DNA of 64,000 bases from Arthrobacter psychrolactophilus (GCF_003219795.1 NZ_QJVC01000002.1:407281-471280); one strand, 5' to 3'; positions 8,664 through 17,944 are shown, counted from the stretch's first letter. Made by a program: numbers and translations. Notes: generated from the letters alone by a model not told the origin.

Positions 8664-10316
8664 TTACTTCATGACGTCTAGGGTGACATCTACCTGCTGG
8701 GATTTGCCGTTGCGGGTGAAGGTCAGCGGCACCGTGGCGCCACCGGCCTGTTCGCGGACGGCGGCCGTCAGTTCGGAGGGATCGCTGATGACGCGCGATC
8801 CGAGCTGGGTGACGATGTCGCCCTTCTTCAGGCCGGCTTTGTCGGCGGCGCTTCCGGAGGTCACAGAGGCGACCGTGGCTCCCGTGGAGAAGCTGCTGCT
8901 GGAGTCCGTCGAGCTGGTGGCCCCTACGGAGACGCCGAGCTGGCCGTGGCTTGCCGAACCGTTCTTGATGATTTCCTCGGCGACGCGCTTGGCGTGGTCC
9001 ATGGGAACGGAGAAGCCTACGCCGATGTTGCCGCTCTGGCTGCTGGCGTTGGAGGAGCTGCCCGTCGAGGCAATGGCCACGTTGACGCCAATGATCTCGC
9101 CCTTGGCGTTGACCAAGGCACCGCCGGAGTTACCCGGATTGATGGCCGCATCGGTCTGGATCACGTTGAGGTTCACGGTGCCCTGGGCGACTGGAGTATC
9201 CGTGCCTCCACCGGGAGGGGAGAAACGGAAGCCATTGCCGTTGTCATCCGGGGTTTGAGCCGCATCGCTGCTCTCTTCCGGCACGGCCGAGGACGCCACC
9301 TGAATGGTGCGGTTGAGTGTGGAGACGATGCCGTCGGTCACGGTGCCGTTCAGGCCCAGAGGTGAACCAATCGCGATCACGGTGTCGCCCACGTTGATCT
9401 TGCCCGATTCCCCGAGCGTTGCCGGCACGAGGTCCGGCGCGTCAATCTTCACAATGGCCAGATCGGAGAGCGGGTCGGTTCCCACGATGGTGCCAGCGTA
9501 AACCTTGTTGTCGCTGGTCTGCACCTCGATCGTGGCATGCGCGGCCGCACCATCGAGCGTCACGACGTGCGTGTTGGTCAGGATGTGACCCTCGGTGTCC
9601 AAGATGATGCCCGAGCCCGTGCCTCCTGAACTGCCGCTGGTTGCCGAGATGGTCACGACGGAGGGCATGGCCTTGGCTGCGGCTGCCGTCACGGCGTTGA
9701 CGCTGCTGGTGTTGTTGACCACGAGCGGCGCACTCTGCTGACTGGCGCCCGTGACGGAATTGCCGCCCTGCTGGTCCACGAGGAACATGGTGCCGCCCGC
9801 GACCAAACCGCCCACGAGAGCCGCTGCCAAAACGCTTCCAGCAAACAAGCCCATGCCGACCTTCTTGCGCTGCTTGGGTTGTGCCGTCACGGCCGGTGCC
9901 AAGGTCTGCGGGTAAGCGTTCGACGCCGGGTACCCCGGACCCGCGTGACCCGTCACCGGCTGCGGTGCTCCCGGAGGAGACGGGATGGGTGTGGTGGGAT
10001 TGGCCGCCGTGGGGGCAGTCTGGCCATAGGCGGGGATCCGCTCGGTGGGGTTCGCGGCTGCGGCCGGCGCGGCGGGCTGGGGCTCGGCGGGCTGCGGCGC
10101 CATGGGCTGCGTTGCGGCAACCGGAGCAGCCGGTGCCGGAGGGGTGGCCGGCTGTGTTTCAACTGGCGGAGGCGGAGGGGTGCTCGAACGCCACGACGGG
10201 GTGGCCGGTGCCTGCGGAGCAGCAACCTCGGGAACAACCGTGGTCTCAGGCACCTGCGGGGTGCTATTTGTGGGCTGGTTGATTCCGGTGGTGTCGTCGC
10301 CGTGGTTCTCGCTCAT
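8664..10316 (-). CDS. HtrA/DegP-like S1C serine protease with PDZ domain
   Basis: A 550-residue protein. The N-terminus is a ~150-residue Pro/Ala-rich cytoplasmic tail, followed by one membrane helix (~154-180) and an extracellular trypsin-like domain. The catalytic triad is H250 (ILTNTHVV), D285 (LSDLAIVK) and S397 (NPGNSGGA). A C-terminal PDZ domain (~460-548) follows. HtrA proteases degrade damaged envelope proteins. The start at 10316 has AAGGGA at good distance; ATGs at 10331 and 10370 are alternatives. Divergent from the TPM-domain gene. Confidence 0.92.
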   Translation of the reverse strand: MSENHGDDTTGINQPTNSTPQVPETTVVPEVAAPQAPATPSWRSSTPPPPPVETQPATPPAPAAPVAATQPMAPQPAEPQPAAPAAAANPTERIPAYGQTAPTAANPTTPIPSPPGAPQPVTGHAGPGYPASNAYPQTLAPAVTAQPKQRKKVGMGLFAGSVLAAALVGGLVAGGTMFLVDQQGGNSVTGASQQSAPLVVNNTSSVNAVTAAAAKAMPSVVTISATSGSSGGTGSGIILDTEGHILTNTHVVTLDGAAAHATIEVQTSDNKVYAGTIVGTDPLSDLAIVKIDAPDLVPATLGESGKINVGDTVIAIGSPLGLNGTVTDGIVSTLNRTIQVASSAVPEESSDAAQTPDDNGNGFRFSPPGGGTDTPVAQGTVNLNVIQTDAAINPGNSGGALVNAKGEIIGVNVAIASTGSSSNASSQSGNIGVGFSVPMDHAKRVAEEIIKNGSASHGQLGVSVGATSSTDSSSSFSTGATVASVTSGSAADKAGLKKGDIVTQLGSRVISDPSELTAAVREQAGGATVPLTFTRNGKSQQVDVTLDVMK

Positions 10317-10573
10317 CAGCTTTCCCTTCATTGAAATCTCATGGTCGTAATTTCTTGATCTGAACTTCATCTTCTCGGCCGTGGCTGATGCCTTGACGTA
10401 CGTTTGCTGGAAGGCAGCTGTGAAGGTCTCGCAGCTTTCATTATGGCCCTTCCCTGCCAGACTGTGAGGTTATTCGCTGAGCGGAAAATCTTCCGCGCCA
10501 ATCAAAGGGCGCCATAGTATCGTTTGAGGTACTTAGGCCGGTCTTGACGGTGGCCTCAATTCAAAGGTGAGCG
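10317..10573. promoter_or_regulatory. Divergent promoter region between HtrA-like and TPM genes
   Basis: About 250 bp separates two divergent envelope-stress genes. A perfect 6-bp inverted repeat GCGGAA-AATC-TTCCGC (10482-10497) is visible and could be a regulator site or short hairpin. No confident -35/-10 pair was assigned. Confidence 0.35.
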
Positions 10574-12607
10574 ATGTTTGCACGGTTGAAGCGATTTTCC
10601 CCCTTGTTAGCAGTGGTGGCGTTCCTAGGTCTCATGCTGGCCCCGGCTGGTCTGGCCCAAGCAGAACCGCCCGTGACGATTCCGGGCGGCAGCTACATTG
10701 TGGACAACGCCGATGTCCTAGGAGCCCAGACGTCCGAGGTTCAGAGCGCCATTACAAAGTTGAGCCAAGACCATGGCCTGACCTTCTTTGTGGTGTACGT
10801 CGATTCCTTTGACGGAGAGTCCGGAGAGGTCTGGGGCCAGCAGGTCGCCGACCAGAAGCAGCTCGGCACGGGTGATGCCTTGCTCGTGGTGGCCGTCAAG
10901 GACAGCAAGTATGCCTTGTTCGCCGATACCAATCTCGTTCCCGAGTCGAAAAACCAATACATCCAAACCAACGTGATCAAGCCCCAGCTATCAGCTGATA
11001 ATTGGGCTCAGGCGGCCATCGATGGAGCCGCGGCCTTGGGCGATGCAGCCGGCGGCGGTAAGGGTAATGTCCCTGACCCCACGGGCGGTTACGTTGCCCT
11101 GGGAGTGGGCGGCGCCGTCGTGGTTGGTGGAGCAGGCACCGCGCTGTACCTACGGAACAAGCGCCGGAAGAACAGCGCCGAAGCCACGGCCAAGGGGTAT
11201 GGCCAGGATGGCAAGCCGCTCGATCCCAACGCTGGTATGAGTGTTCCCGAGCTGCGTTCCAAGGCCGGCTCGCTGCTTATCGCCGCGGATGACGCCATCA
11301 AGAGCAGCGAGCATGAGATTGGTTTCGCGCAAGCTTCCTACGGTGATGCCGCCGTGAAACCGTTCCAGGAAGCACTGGATCAGGCCAAGGCTCACCTCAC
11401 CGAGTCCTTCAAGTTGCAGCAGCAATTGGATGATGAGATCCCGGACACCATCGAGGAACAACGCAGCTGGTTGGGTGAAATCATTGCCCGGAGCGAGGAC
11501 GCCAATGCTGCTCTGGACGCTCAGAAGGCTGCCTTTGATGATTTGCGGGAACTCGAACGTACCGCCCCGCAGGTCTTGGCTGGCATCCGGGCAGAAGCTG
11601 CCACGGCTCGTACCGCTATCTCCGCTGCGGAAGAACAGTGGGCCACCTTGGCCTCCCAGTATTCAGAGGCCGCTGTGGCTCCCGTTCGTGACAATGTGGC
11701 TCAGGCCAAGGAGCGTCTGGACTTCGTCGACACGGCCGCGGCCGACGCCGACGCCAAGCTCGCTGCCGCAGACACGGCGGCGGCAGCGGTGTCGGTTCAC
11801 GCCGCGCAGGAGAGCTTGTTGCAATCGGGCGTCCTCGTTGAGGCGATCACAAAGACGCGGGCCGCATTGCAGGAAGCCGCAAGCACCTTGCAAACCGCGC
11901 TTCCCGAGGCCCTCTCGGATCTGGAACAGGCCAAGTCCATGGTGGCGTCGGCACAATTTGCCCGCTATGCGCCCACCGTGCAGGCCGCTGAGGCTGCCCT
12001 GAACGAGGTTCGGATGAACTCCGCCGCGGGCCAGAGCGATCCGGTCGGGCAGCTCGCCGCGGTGCAGCAGGCTCATACACAGCTTGATGAATTGCTGACG
12101 GGCATTCGCGATCAGCAGCAACAAGAGCTGCGCGCTCAGGCCTCCCTGCAGCAGGCTTTGGCCGGAGCCCAGGCCACGATTGCCACGGCTAAGGACTTCA
12201 TCACGGCCCGACGCGGCGGTGTCGGCTCCGAGGCGCGCACTCGCTTGTCCGAGGCCGAGCGTAACTTTGACTACGCCGTTTCCATCTCGCAGTCTGATCC
12301 GAGCAACTCGCTCAGTTACGCACAGCAAGCTCAGGCCCTGGCGAATCAAGCCATCCAGTACGCGCAAAACGATGTGGATCGTTTTGGCGGCGGAGGCGGT
12401 GGTGGCTATGGCCGCGGCGGCGGTTCCATGGGCGGCGGCATGGGTGGGGCCATCCTCGGTGGAATCATCGGCGGCCTGCTTTCCGGAGGTGGCGGAGGCG
12501 GTGGCTTTAGCGGCGGTTTCGGTGGCGGCGGCGGAGGCGGCTTCGGTGGAGGAAGCAGTGGCGGCGGTGGAGGCGGAGGCTTCGGCGGCAGCGGCGGTAA
12601 CTTCTAA
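10574..12607 (+). CDS. TPM-domain (YgcG-like) membrane protein with Gly-rich tail
   Basis: A 677-residue protein. A signal peptide (1-30) leads to a TPM domain (~33-150, starting GGSYIVDNADVLG), then a membrane helix (~172-193) followed by RNKRRK. The cytoplasmic part is long and Ala/Glu-rich and likely coiled-coil. The last ~65 residues are almost pure glycine with Phe/Tyr/Ser, as in other YgcG-type proteins. It lies directly upstream of pspA on the same strand, consistent with an envelope-stress role. TPM proteins are implicated in phosphatase activity or photosystem repair elsewhere; the function here is not established. Confidence 0.85.
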   Translation: MFARLKRFSPLLAVVAFLGLMLAPAGLAQAEPPVTIPGGSYIVDNADVLGAQTSEVQSAITKLSQDHGLTFFVVYVDSFDGESGEVWGQQVADQKQLGTGDALLVVAVKDSKYALFADTNLVPESKNQYIQTNVIKPQLSADNWAQAAIDGAAALGDAAGGGKGNVPDPTGGYVALGVGGAVVVGGAGTALYLRNKRRKNSAEATAKGYGQDGKPLDPNAGMSVPELRSKAGSLLIAADDAIKSSEHEIGFAQASYGDAAVKPFQEALDQAKAHLTESFKLQQQLDDEIPDTIEEQRSWLGEIIARSEDANAALDAQKAAFDDLRELERTAPQVLAGIRAEAATARTAISAAEEQWATLASQYSEAAVAPVRDNVAQAKERLDFVDTAAADADAKLAAADTAAAAVSVHAAQESLLQSGVLVEAITKTRAALQEAASTLQTALPEALSDLEQAKSMVASAQFARYAPTVQAAEAALNEVRMNSAAGQSDPVGQLAAVQQAHTQLDELLTGIRDQQQQELRAQASLQQALAGAQATIATAKDFITARRGGVGSEARTRLSEAERNFDYAVSISQSDPSNSLSYAQQAQALANQAIQYAQNDVDRFGGGGGGGYGRGGGSMGGGMGGAILGGIIGGLLSGGGGGGGFSGGFGGGGGGGFGGGSSGGGGGGGFGGSGGNF

Positions 12608-12738
12608 CCGGTTTGTTACACGGCCTGGCCACTTGAATGAGGATGCGGGACATGTCCCCTAGACTCGTTGCACGGACAGCCGCAGCTAGACCTTGTAGAT
12701 TTTGTTAGATCCAAACCAGCACATATAAGGGGAAAAGA

Positions 12739-13515
12739 ATGGCAAAGCAGTCAATTTTCGGCCGGATCGCACAGTTGGCCAAGGCCAACATCAATGCGTT
12801 GTTGGATCAGGCCGAGGACCCGCAGAAGATGCTCGACCAGATGGTGCGCGATTACAAGTCCAACATTATCGAGGCCCAGGGCGCGGTAGCCCAGACCATC
12901 GGTAACCTGCGCATGCTCGAGGATGACTACAACGAGGACATCAAGGCGGCCCAGGACTGGGGCTCAAAGGCTCTCGCAGCAAGCCGCAAGGCCGATGAAT
13001 TCCGCACCGCCGGCAATGCCGCCGACGCCCAGAAGTTCGACAACCTGGCCAAGGTGGCTCTCCAGCGACAGATCACCGCTGAAAATGAGGCCCGCGCGGC
13101 AGAGCCCAACATCGCTGCCCAGAACGATGTTGTCGACAAGCTCAAGACCGGCCTGACCCAGATGGAAGGCAAGCTCAACGAGCTGGCCAACAAGCGCAAT
13201 GAGCTCATTGCTCGTTCCAAGACGGCCGCCGCCCAGACGCAGGTCAACGATGCGCTCAAGAGCATTGACATCATGGATCCCACGAGCGAAGTCAGCCGCT
13301 TCGAGGAAAAGATCCGCCGCGAAGAGGCGAAGGTCCGTGGCCAGAATGAGCTGGCTGCCTCCAGCCTGGACGCCCAATTCAACTCCCTGGAGGACCTGGG
13401 CGAGCAGACCGAGGTTGAGGCTCGTTTGGCAGCCTTGAAGGCTGGCCGCTCACCGGCTCCGGCCGCCATCACGGCCACCGATCATGTTGACGAGACCGAG
13501 TTCGACAAGCTCTAG
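12739..13515 (+). CDS. pspA: PspA/IM30 family envelope-stress protein
   Basis: A 258-residue, almost entirely helical protein of the PspA/Vipp1 family. The N-terminus has the amphipathic helix and the typical NINALLDQAEDPQKMLDQM start. PspA oligomers bind damaged membranes and hold the proton gradient. AGGGGA precedes the ATG. The gene follows the TPM protein by 131 bp and ends at a strong terminator, so it may also have its own promoter in that gap. Confidence 0.94.
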   Translation: MAKQSIFGRIAQLAKANINALLDQAEDPQKMLDQMVRDYKSNIIEAQGAVAQTIGNLRMLEDDYNEDIKAAQDWGSKALAASRKADEFRTAGNAADAQKFDNLAKVALQRQITAENEARAAEPNIAAQNDVVDKLKTGLTQMEGKLNELANKRNELIARSKTAAAQTQVNDALKSIDIMDPTSEVSRFEEKIRREEAKVRGQNELAASSLDAQFNSLEDLGEQTEVEARLAALKAGRSPAPAAITATDHVDETEFDKL

Positions 13516-13526
13516 TCGCTGACACG

Positions 13527-13569
13527 AGTCAGGGGTGGGTCGACGCTTAGCGTCGGCCCACCCCTGACT
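13527..13569. terminator. Intrinsic terminator after pspA
   Basis: A 20-bp stem (13527-13546 and 13550-13569) with one wobble and a 3-bp loop is followed by TATTT. It lies between the converging pspA and aldo/keto reductase genes. Confidence 0.85.
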
Positions 13570-13588
13570 TATTTAACGGTGGAAGAAC

Positions 13589-14440
13589 TTACATCTGGGT
13601 AAAAGCCGCAACGGCCGGGTCCGCGCCGATGCGCTCTCCCGCTTCCAAGGCACTGATGCGCTTCAAGGCATCCTCACTGAGCGTGATGGCGGCCGCCGCC
13701 AGATTTTCACTCATGCGGGCCGGGGACACGGTCTTGGGAATGACAATATTTCCCAACCCCAAATGCCAAGCCAACACGATCTGTGCCGGAGTGGCGCCGT
13801 ATTCGGCGGCCAGCTCGGTGATGACCGGGTGGTCCAGGTCCTTGCCCTGACCCAGCGGGCTGTACGCCTCAACCGCGATGCCGTGGCTGCGGCTCTTGTC
13901 CGCGAGCTCACCCTGGTGGAAGCTGGGGTGCGCCTCGATCTGATTTACGGCCGGGACCACGGTGGAGGCTTCCAGGAGCGTGTCGAGGTGATCCGGCAAG
14001 AAGTTGGAGACACCGATGGCACGGACGAGGCCCTGCGCATAGAGCGATTCGATTTCCTTCCACGCCTGGGTATAGAGGCCCTGCGACGGGACCGGCCAAT
14101 GGATCAAATACAGATCAATCCAGTCCAGGCCCAGGGCCTTGCGGCTTGCTTCGAAGGCGGCTCGCGGGCTGCCTTGTTCGCCATTGCGCAGCTTGGTGGT
14201 GATAAATAGTTCTTCCCGGGCGATTCCGGATTCGGCGATGGCCGCACCAACGCCAGCCTCGTTGCGGTACGCCGCTGCCGTGTCGATGTGCCGGTATCCT
14301 GCGGCCAGTGCCTGGGCAACGGCTACTCGGGTTTCCTCCGGCGGAACCTGGAAGACTCCAAAACCTAGCTGCGGAATGGTCACGCCATTATTCAAGGTCA
14401 GCTCCGGAACAACAACTGCCGGTGTGTGTGAATCTGTCAT
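13589..14440 (-). CDS. Aldo/keto reductase (2,5-diketo-gluconate reductase type)
   Basis: A 283-residue NADPH-dependent oxidoreductase with the complete AKR tetrad: D53 and Y58 in HIDTAAAYRNE, K83 in TTKLRN and H114 in YLIHWPVP. The LGFGVFQVP opening is typical of the AKR5-like group. It is divergent from the XRE regulator at 14603, and the shared promoter carries an inverted repeat, so that regulator may control it. The physiological carbonyl substrate is unknown. Confidence 0.92.
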   Translation of the reverse strand: MTDSHTPAVVVPELTLNNGVTIPQLGFGVFQVPPEETRVAVAQALAAGYRHIDTAAAYRNEAGVGAAIAESGIAREELFITTKLRNGEQGSPRAAFEASRKALGLDWIDLYLIHWPVPSQGLYTQAWKEIESLYAQGLVRAIGVSNFLPDHLDTLLEASTVVPAVNQIEAHPSFHQGELADKSRSHGIAVEAYSPLGQGKDLDHPVITELAAEYGATPAQIVLAWHLGLGNIVIPKTVSPARMSENLAAAAITLSEDALKRISALEAGERIGADPAVAAFTQM

Positions 14441-14538
14441 AGTCAGGTAGTCCTTTCGTTAGCTGCGCCACAGCGGGCGCTCCACTCCAGCCTAGGCCGC
14501 AAACCCTTGTAAAGGCACTCTTTAGCTGTGTCGAGTGA

Positions 14539-14572
14539 ACCTAGGTTTGGCAGGACCACCCAAACCCTAGGT
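14539..14572. promoter_or_regulatory. Inverted repeat, candidate operator of the XRE regulator
   Basis: ACCTAGGTTTGG (14539-14550) and CCAAACCCTAGGT (14560-14572) form an inverted repeat with a single-base bulge and a 9-bp spacer. It lies 31 bp before the regulator ATG, a good place for autoregulation and control of the divergent reductase. Confidence 0.55.
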
Positions 14573-14602
14573 CATGTCCTCGCACCGGGGCAGAATGTAA
14601 GC

Positions 14603-15478
14603 ATGGGTCAAAGCATAGAATTCGGCAGGTTCCTCTCCGCCATGCGCTCCCGATTGCAGCCGGATCCGGAAGCCGTCCTGAGCACTCGGCGGGTCCCCGG
14701 ACTGCGCCGTGAAGAGGTGGCACGCCTGGCGGGCGTCTCTACCGATTACTACACCCGGCTGGAGCAGGGTCGCAACATTCATCCCTCGCGTTCCGTCCTG
14801 AACTCGGTGGCCCGTGCGCTGGAGCTCACCGCCGCCGAAGCGACCCACATGTTCGATCTTCTGGAGAACTGCGGAGGAAAAGTCAGCAACCCGCCCACCA
14901 CCCAGCGGGTGCGCGCCGCCATGCGCCAGCTGCTGGAAGCGGTGGGCGAGGTGCCCGCCGTCGTACTGGGCCGACGAACCGAGGTGTTGGCCAGCAACCG
15001 CATGGCCGGACTGCTCTTTGCTGATTTCCCGGCCATGGCCCGGGAACAACGAAACTACACGCGCTGGATCATGCTGGATCCTGCTGCGCGAGTGTTGTTC
15101 CGTGACTGGCACGGCGCGGCGGCCGATGCGGTGGCAACCCTGCGCGCCGATATTGGCAGGCACCCGGGCGATCCGGCGGCCACCGCCCTGGTGGGCGAAC
15201 TCGCCGTCAATAGCGAGGACTTTCGCCAGTGGTGGGCGCGGCACACGGTGGCCCGCAAATCCTCGGGCACGCTGCATTTGCGCCATGCCGTTGTTGGCGA
15301 CATAGCGCTTGATTTCGAACATCTGTTGCTTCCGGACGATCCCGATCAAAGCCTGCGCATCTACACGGCCAAGAATGGTTCGCCATCGCACGACGCACTC
15401 AAGCTGCTCTCCTCCTGGGCCGGCAGCTCCGCCCCCGATATTCATCCGGTCTCCACCCCATCCGAAGGAAATAAGTGA
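14603..15478 (+). CDS. XRE-family regulator with MmyB-like ligand domain
   Basis: A 291-residue regulator. The N-terminus is a helix-turn-helix (VPGLRREEVARLAGVSTDYYTRLEQGR, ~32-58) and the C-terminal ~165 residues match the MmyB-like ligand-binding domain (NRMAGLLFADFPA, ending in EHLLLPDDPDQSLRIYTA). In actinobacteria this family commonly controls a neighbouring oxidoreductase. ATG 14603 is preferred to the upstream in-frame codon at 14528 because the operator-like repeat lies between them. It overlaps the next reductase gene. Confidence 0.9.
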   Translation: MGQSIEFGRFLSAMRSRLQPDPEAVLSTRRVPGLRREEVARLAGVSTDYYTRLEQGRNIHPSRSVLNSVARALELTAAEATHMFDLLENCGGKVSNPPTTQRVRAAMRQLLEAVGEVPAVVLGRRTEVLASNRMAGLLFADFPAMAREQRNYTRWIMLDPAARVLFRDWHGAAADAVATLRADIGRHPGDPAATALVGELAVNSEDFRQWWARHTVARKSSGTLHLRHAVVGDIALDFEHLLLPDDPDQSLRIYTAKNGSPSHDALKLLSSWAGSSAPDIHPVSTPSEGNK

Positions 15479-16452
15479 ACATGTTGTACACGCAATTGGG
15501 CCGCAGCGGCCTGTCCGTTTCCGCGCTTTGCCTAGGCACCATGAACTTCGGTCCCCACACGGAGGAGGCCGATGCCCACAAAATCATGGATCAGGCGCAC
15601 GAGGCCGGGCTGAACTTCTTTGACACGGCTAATGCCTACGGTGGCAACGACCGTCGGGGCTGGACCGAGGAAATCATCGGCCGCTGGATTGCCCAAGGCG
15701 GCGGCCGGCGGGAACGGACGGTGCTGGCCACGAAGGTCTACGGCAACATGACGGACTGGCCCAACGATTCGAAGTTATCAGCCCTGAATATTCGCCGGGC
15801 CCTGGATGCGAGCCTGAAGCGGTTGCAAACCGACCACATCGATCTGTACCAGTTCCACCATGTTGACAGGGATACCCCGTGGGATGAGATCTGGCAGGCG
15901 GTGGACGTCGCGATCCAGCAGGGCAAGATCCTGTACGCCGGCAGCTCGAATTTCGCTGGCTGGCACATCGCCTCCGCGCAGGAAGCGGCCGCCCGCCGTC
16001 CCGTCACGGGCCTGGTCAGCGAGCAGTCCATCTACAACTTGATGGAGCGCAGCGTGGAACGCGAGGTCATTCCGGCCGCCCAGCACTATGGCCTGGGGCT
16101 GCTGCCGTGGTCGCCGCTGCACGGAGGACTTTTGGGCGGGGTCTTGCAAAAACAGCACGACGGCGTCCGCCGGGTCGAGGGCCGCGCCGCCGAGGCACTG
16201 GACCAGCACCACGACGCCATCGCTGCCTTCGAGGCTTTCGCTGCTGGGCTCGGTCATGCACCCGGCGACGTGGCGCTGGCCTGGCTGCTGCATCAGCCGG
16301 CCGTGACCGCACCCATCATTGGCCCACGCACCGCCTCGCAGTTGACGGCCGGGCTGCGGGCTCTGGAGATCTCCCTCGATGAGGCCGCCTTGGCCACACT
16401 CGATAAGATTTTCCCCGGCCCCAAGACGGCGCCTGAGGATTACGCCTGGTGA
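15475..16452 (+). CDS. Aldo/keto reductase (YajO/AKR11-13-like)
   Basis: A 325-residue AKR of the longer, potassium-channel-beta-like type (LGRSGLSVSALCLGTMNFG opening). Tetrad residues are D50 and Y55 (FFDTANAYGG), K87 (LATKVYG) and H128 (YQFHHVD). GAAGGA precedes GTG 15475, which overlaps the regulator stop; ATG 15481 is the alternative. It forms an operon with the regulator and the epimerase-like gene. Confidence 0.92.
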   Translation: MNMLYTQLGRSGLSVSALCLGTMNFGPHTEEADAHKIMDQAHEAGLNFFDTANAYGGNDRRGWTEEIIGRWIAQGGGRRERTVLATKVYGNMTDWPNDSKLSALNIRRALDASLKRLQTDHIDLYQFHHVDRDTPWDEIWQAVDVAIQQGKILYAGSSNFAGWHIASAQEAAARRPVTGLVSEQSIYNLMERSVEREVIPAAQHYGLGLLPWSPLHGGLLGGVLQKQHDGVRRVEGRAAEALDQHHDAIAAFEAFAAGLGHAPGDVALAWLLHQPAVTAPIIGPRTASQLTAGLRALEISLDEAALATLDKIFPGPKTAPEDYAW

Positions 16453-17453
16453 GCGGCGTCGATGGCTCTCTGCTGACACGGCCGCGAGTGCTCTTTATTG
16501 GCGGCACGGGCATCATCAGCACGGCCTCCGTGGCCAGGGCCGTGGCACTGGGATACACCGTCACGGTGCTCAACCGCGACAGGAGCCGCACGCGGTCGGT
16601 TCCGGCGGGCGTCGAGATCATTGTGGCGGACATCCGGGACGCCGCGGCCGTTGCGGCCGCACTGGGCCCCCGGACCTTCGATATCGTCGCCGACTTTGTC
16701 ACGTTCTTGCCGGAACAGGCACGTGCCGCCGTAAAGCTTTTCCAGGGCCGGACCGCGCAGTACATCTTTATCAGTTCCGCCTCCGCGTACCAAAAACCGC
16801 CTGCCCGGCTGCCCATCACCGAGTCAACCCCGCTGCGAAACCCTTTTTGGAGATACTCGCGGGACAAGATTGCGTGCGAGGAGGTCTTCATGGCCGCCTA
16901 CCGTGATGACGGATTCCCGGTCACGGTGGTCCGGCCCTCGTCCACGTACGACAACACACGGCTTCCGCTGCTTTTTGGCTGGACAGATGTTCACCGCATG
17001 CGGGAGGGACTACCCGTGATTGTCCATGGCGACGGTACCTCCCTGTGGACGCTGACGCACACCGACGATTTCGCGGTGGGACTTGTGGGGCTTTTCGGGC
17101 TCTCTGTGGCGGGCGAGGCGTTCACCATTACCTCCGACGATGTCCTGCCGTGGGATGCCGTGTACCGAAGCGTGGCTGCTGCTGCCGGCGTCAGCGATCC
17201 GGTGCTGGTGCATGTGGCCAGCGATCGGATAGCTGCCGCAGCACCAGATCTTGGCCCGGGACTCTTGGGCGACAAGGCTCACTCGGTCATCTTCGACAAT
17301 GCCAAGATCAAGTCCCTCGTGCCAGCATTTGGCACCCGGGTTCGTTTCTGCGATGCAGCCGGTGCCATCCTGGCCTGGCACCTCGCACATCCGGAGGCGT
17401 GCGTGGTGAACAAGGAGGACATGGCACTCTCTGACCGTTTGGCCGCCCACTAG
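16449..17453 (+). CDS. NAD-dependent epimerase/dehydratase family protein
   Basis: A 334-residue extended-SDR protein. It has an N-terminal Rossmann motif VLFIGGTGIIS and an active-site-like YSRDK following FISSASAYQKP. A long variable C-terminal domain binds the substrate in this family. The GTG start overlaps the preceding reductase stop by 4 bp, so these genes are translationally coupled. The sugar or other substrate is unknown. Confidence 0.85.
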   Translation: MSGVDGSLLTRPRVLFIGGTGIISTASVARAVALGYTVTVLNRDRSRTRSVPAGVEIIVADIRDAAAVAAALGPRTFDIVADFVTFLPEQARAAVKLFQGRTAQYIFISSASAYQKPPARLPITESTPLRNPFWRYSRDKIACEEVFMAAYRDDGFPVTVVRPSSTYDNTRLPLLFGWTDVHRMREGLPVIVHGDGTSLWTLTHTDDFAVGLVGLFGLSVAGEAFTITSDDVLPWDAVYRSVAAAAGVSDPVLVHVASDRIAAAAPDLGPGLLGDKAHSVIFDNAKIKSLVPAFGTRVRFCDAAGAILAWHLAHPEACVVNKEDMALSDRLAAH

Positions 17454-17503
17454 CCAGCGATCACACAGACTGCAATCGCATTTGAGGATTCACAAAGCTT
17501 TAT

Positions 17504-17521
17504 TATCCGTATATGAGGATA
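17504..17521. promoter_or_regulatory. Short inverted repeat upstream of the mod regulator
   Basis: TATCC and GGATA (17504-17508 and 17517-17521) frame an 8-bp AT-rich centre 12 bp before the start codon. It overlaps the likely promoter of the molybdate operon and could be the site of the HTH-Mop regulator. The match to the enterobacterial ModE site is poor. Confidence 0.35.
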
Positions 17522-17533
17522 TAGACTCGCCCT

Positions 17534-17944
17534 ATGACCCTCATTCGAGTTTCCGAAGCGGCCAGATTCCTTGGCGTCAGCGACGACACCGTCAGACGCT
17601 GGCTCGACAATGGCACGCTCAAGGGCCAGAAAGATGAACGCGGAAGAATCGTCATCGACGGGATCCAGCTCGCAGCCCTCGCGAAATCGCAGGCCTCGCT
17701 CCCGGATGATCCCACCGGCGTGGGCAGCTCGGCCCGCAACCGTTTCGTTGGCCTCGTGACGAACGTCATCATGGACAAGGTCATGGCCCAGGTGGAACTC
17801 CAATGCGGACCGTTCCGGGTGGTATCCCTCATGAGCAGCGAGGCGGTACGCGAGCTAAAACTGGAGCCCGGCTCGGTGGCTACCGCGGTCGTTAAATCGA
17901 CAAATGTCATCATCGAAGTCCCGAACGGTGGCTACGGATCATGA
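17534..17944 (+). CDS. HTH-Mop (TOBE) molybdate-responsive regulator
   Basis: A 136-residue protein with two parts. Residues ~1-55 are an excisionase/MerR-like helix-turn-helix (RVSEAARFLGVSDDTVRRWLDNG). Residues ~68-134 are a single Mop domain (ARNRFVGLVTNVIMDKVMAQVEL...LEPGSVATAVVKSTNVIIEVP), which binds molybdate or molybdopterin in the family. The stop overlaps the modA start (ATGA). The layout suggests a small stand-in for ModE that senses molybdate and controls modABC. Confidence 0.88.
   Translation: MTLIRVSEAARFLGVSDDTVRRWLDNGTLKGQKDERGRIVIDGIQLAALAKSQASLPDDPTGVGSSARNRFVGLVTNVIMDKVMAQVELQCGPFRVVSLMSSEAVRELKLEPGSVATAVVKSTNVIIEVPNGGYGS

Noticed and set aside
8119-9258. A 379-codon plus-strand frame across the terminator at 8615
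   Set aside because: It crosses a strong terminator and two real genes in other frames.
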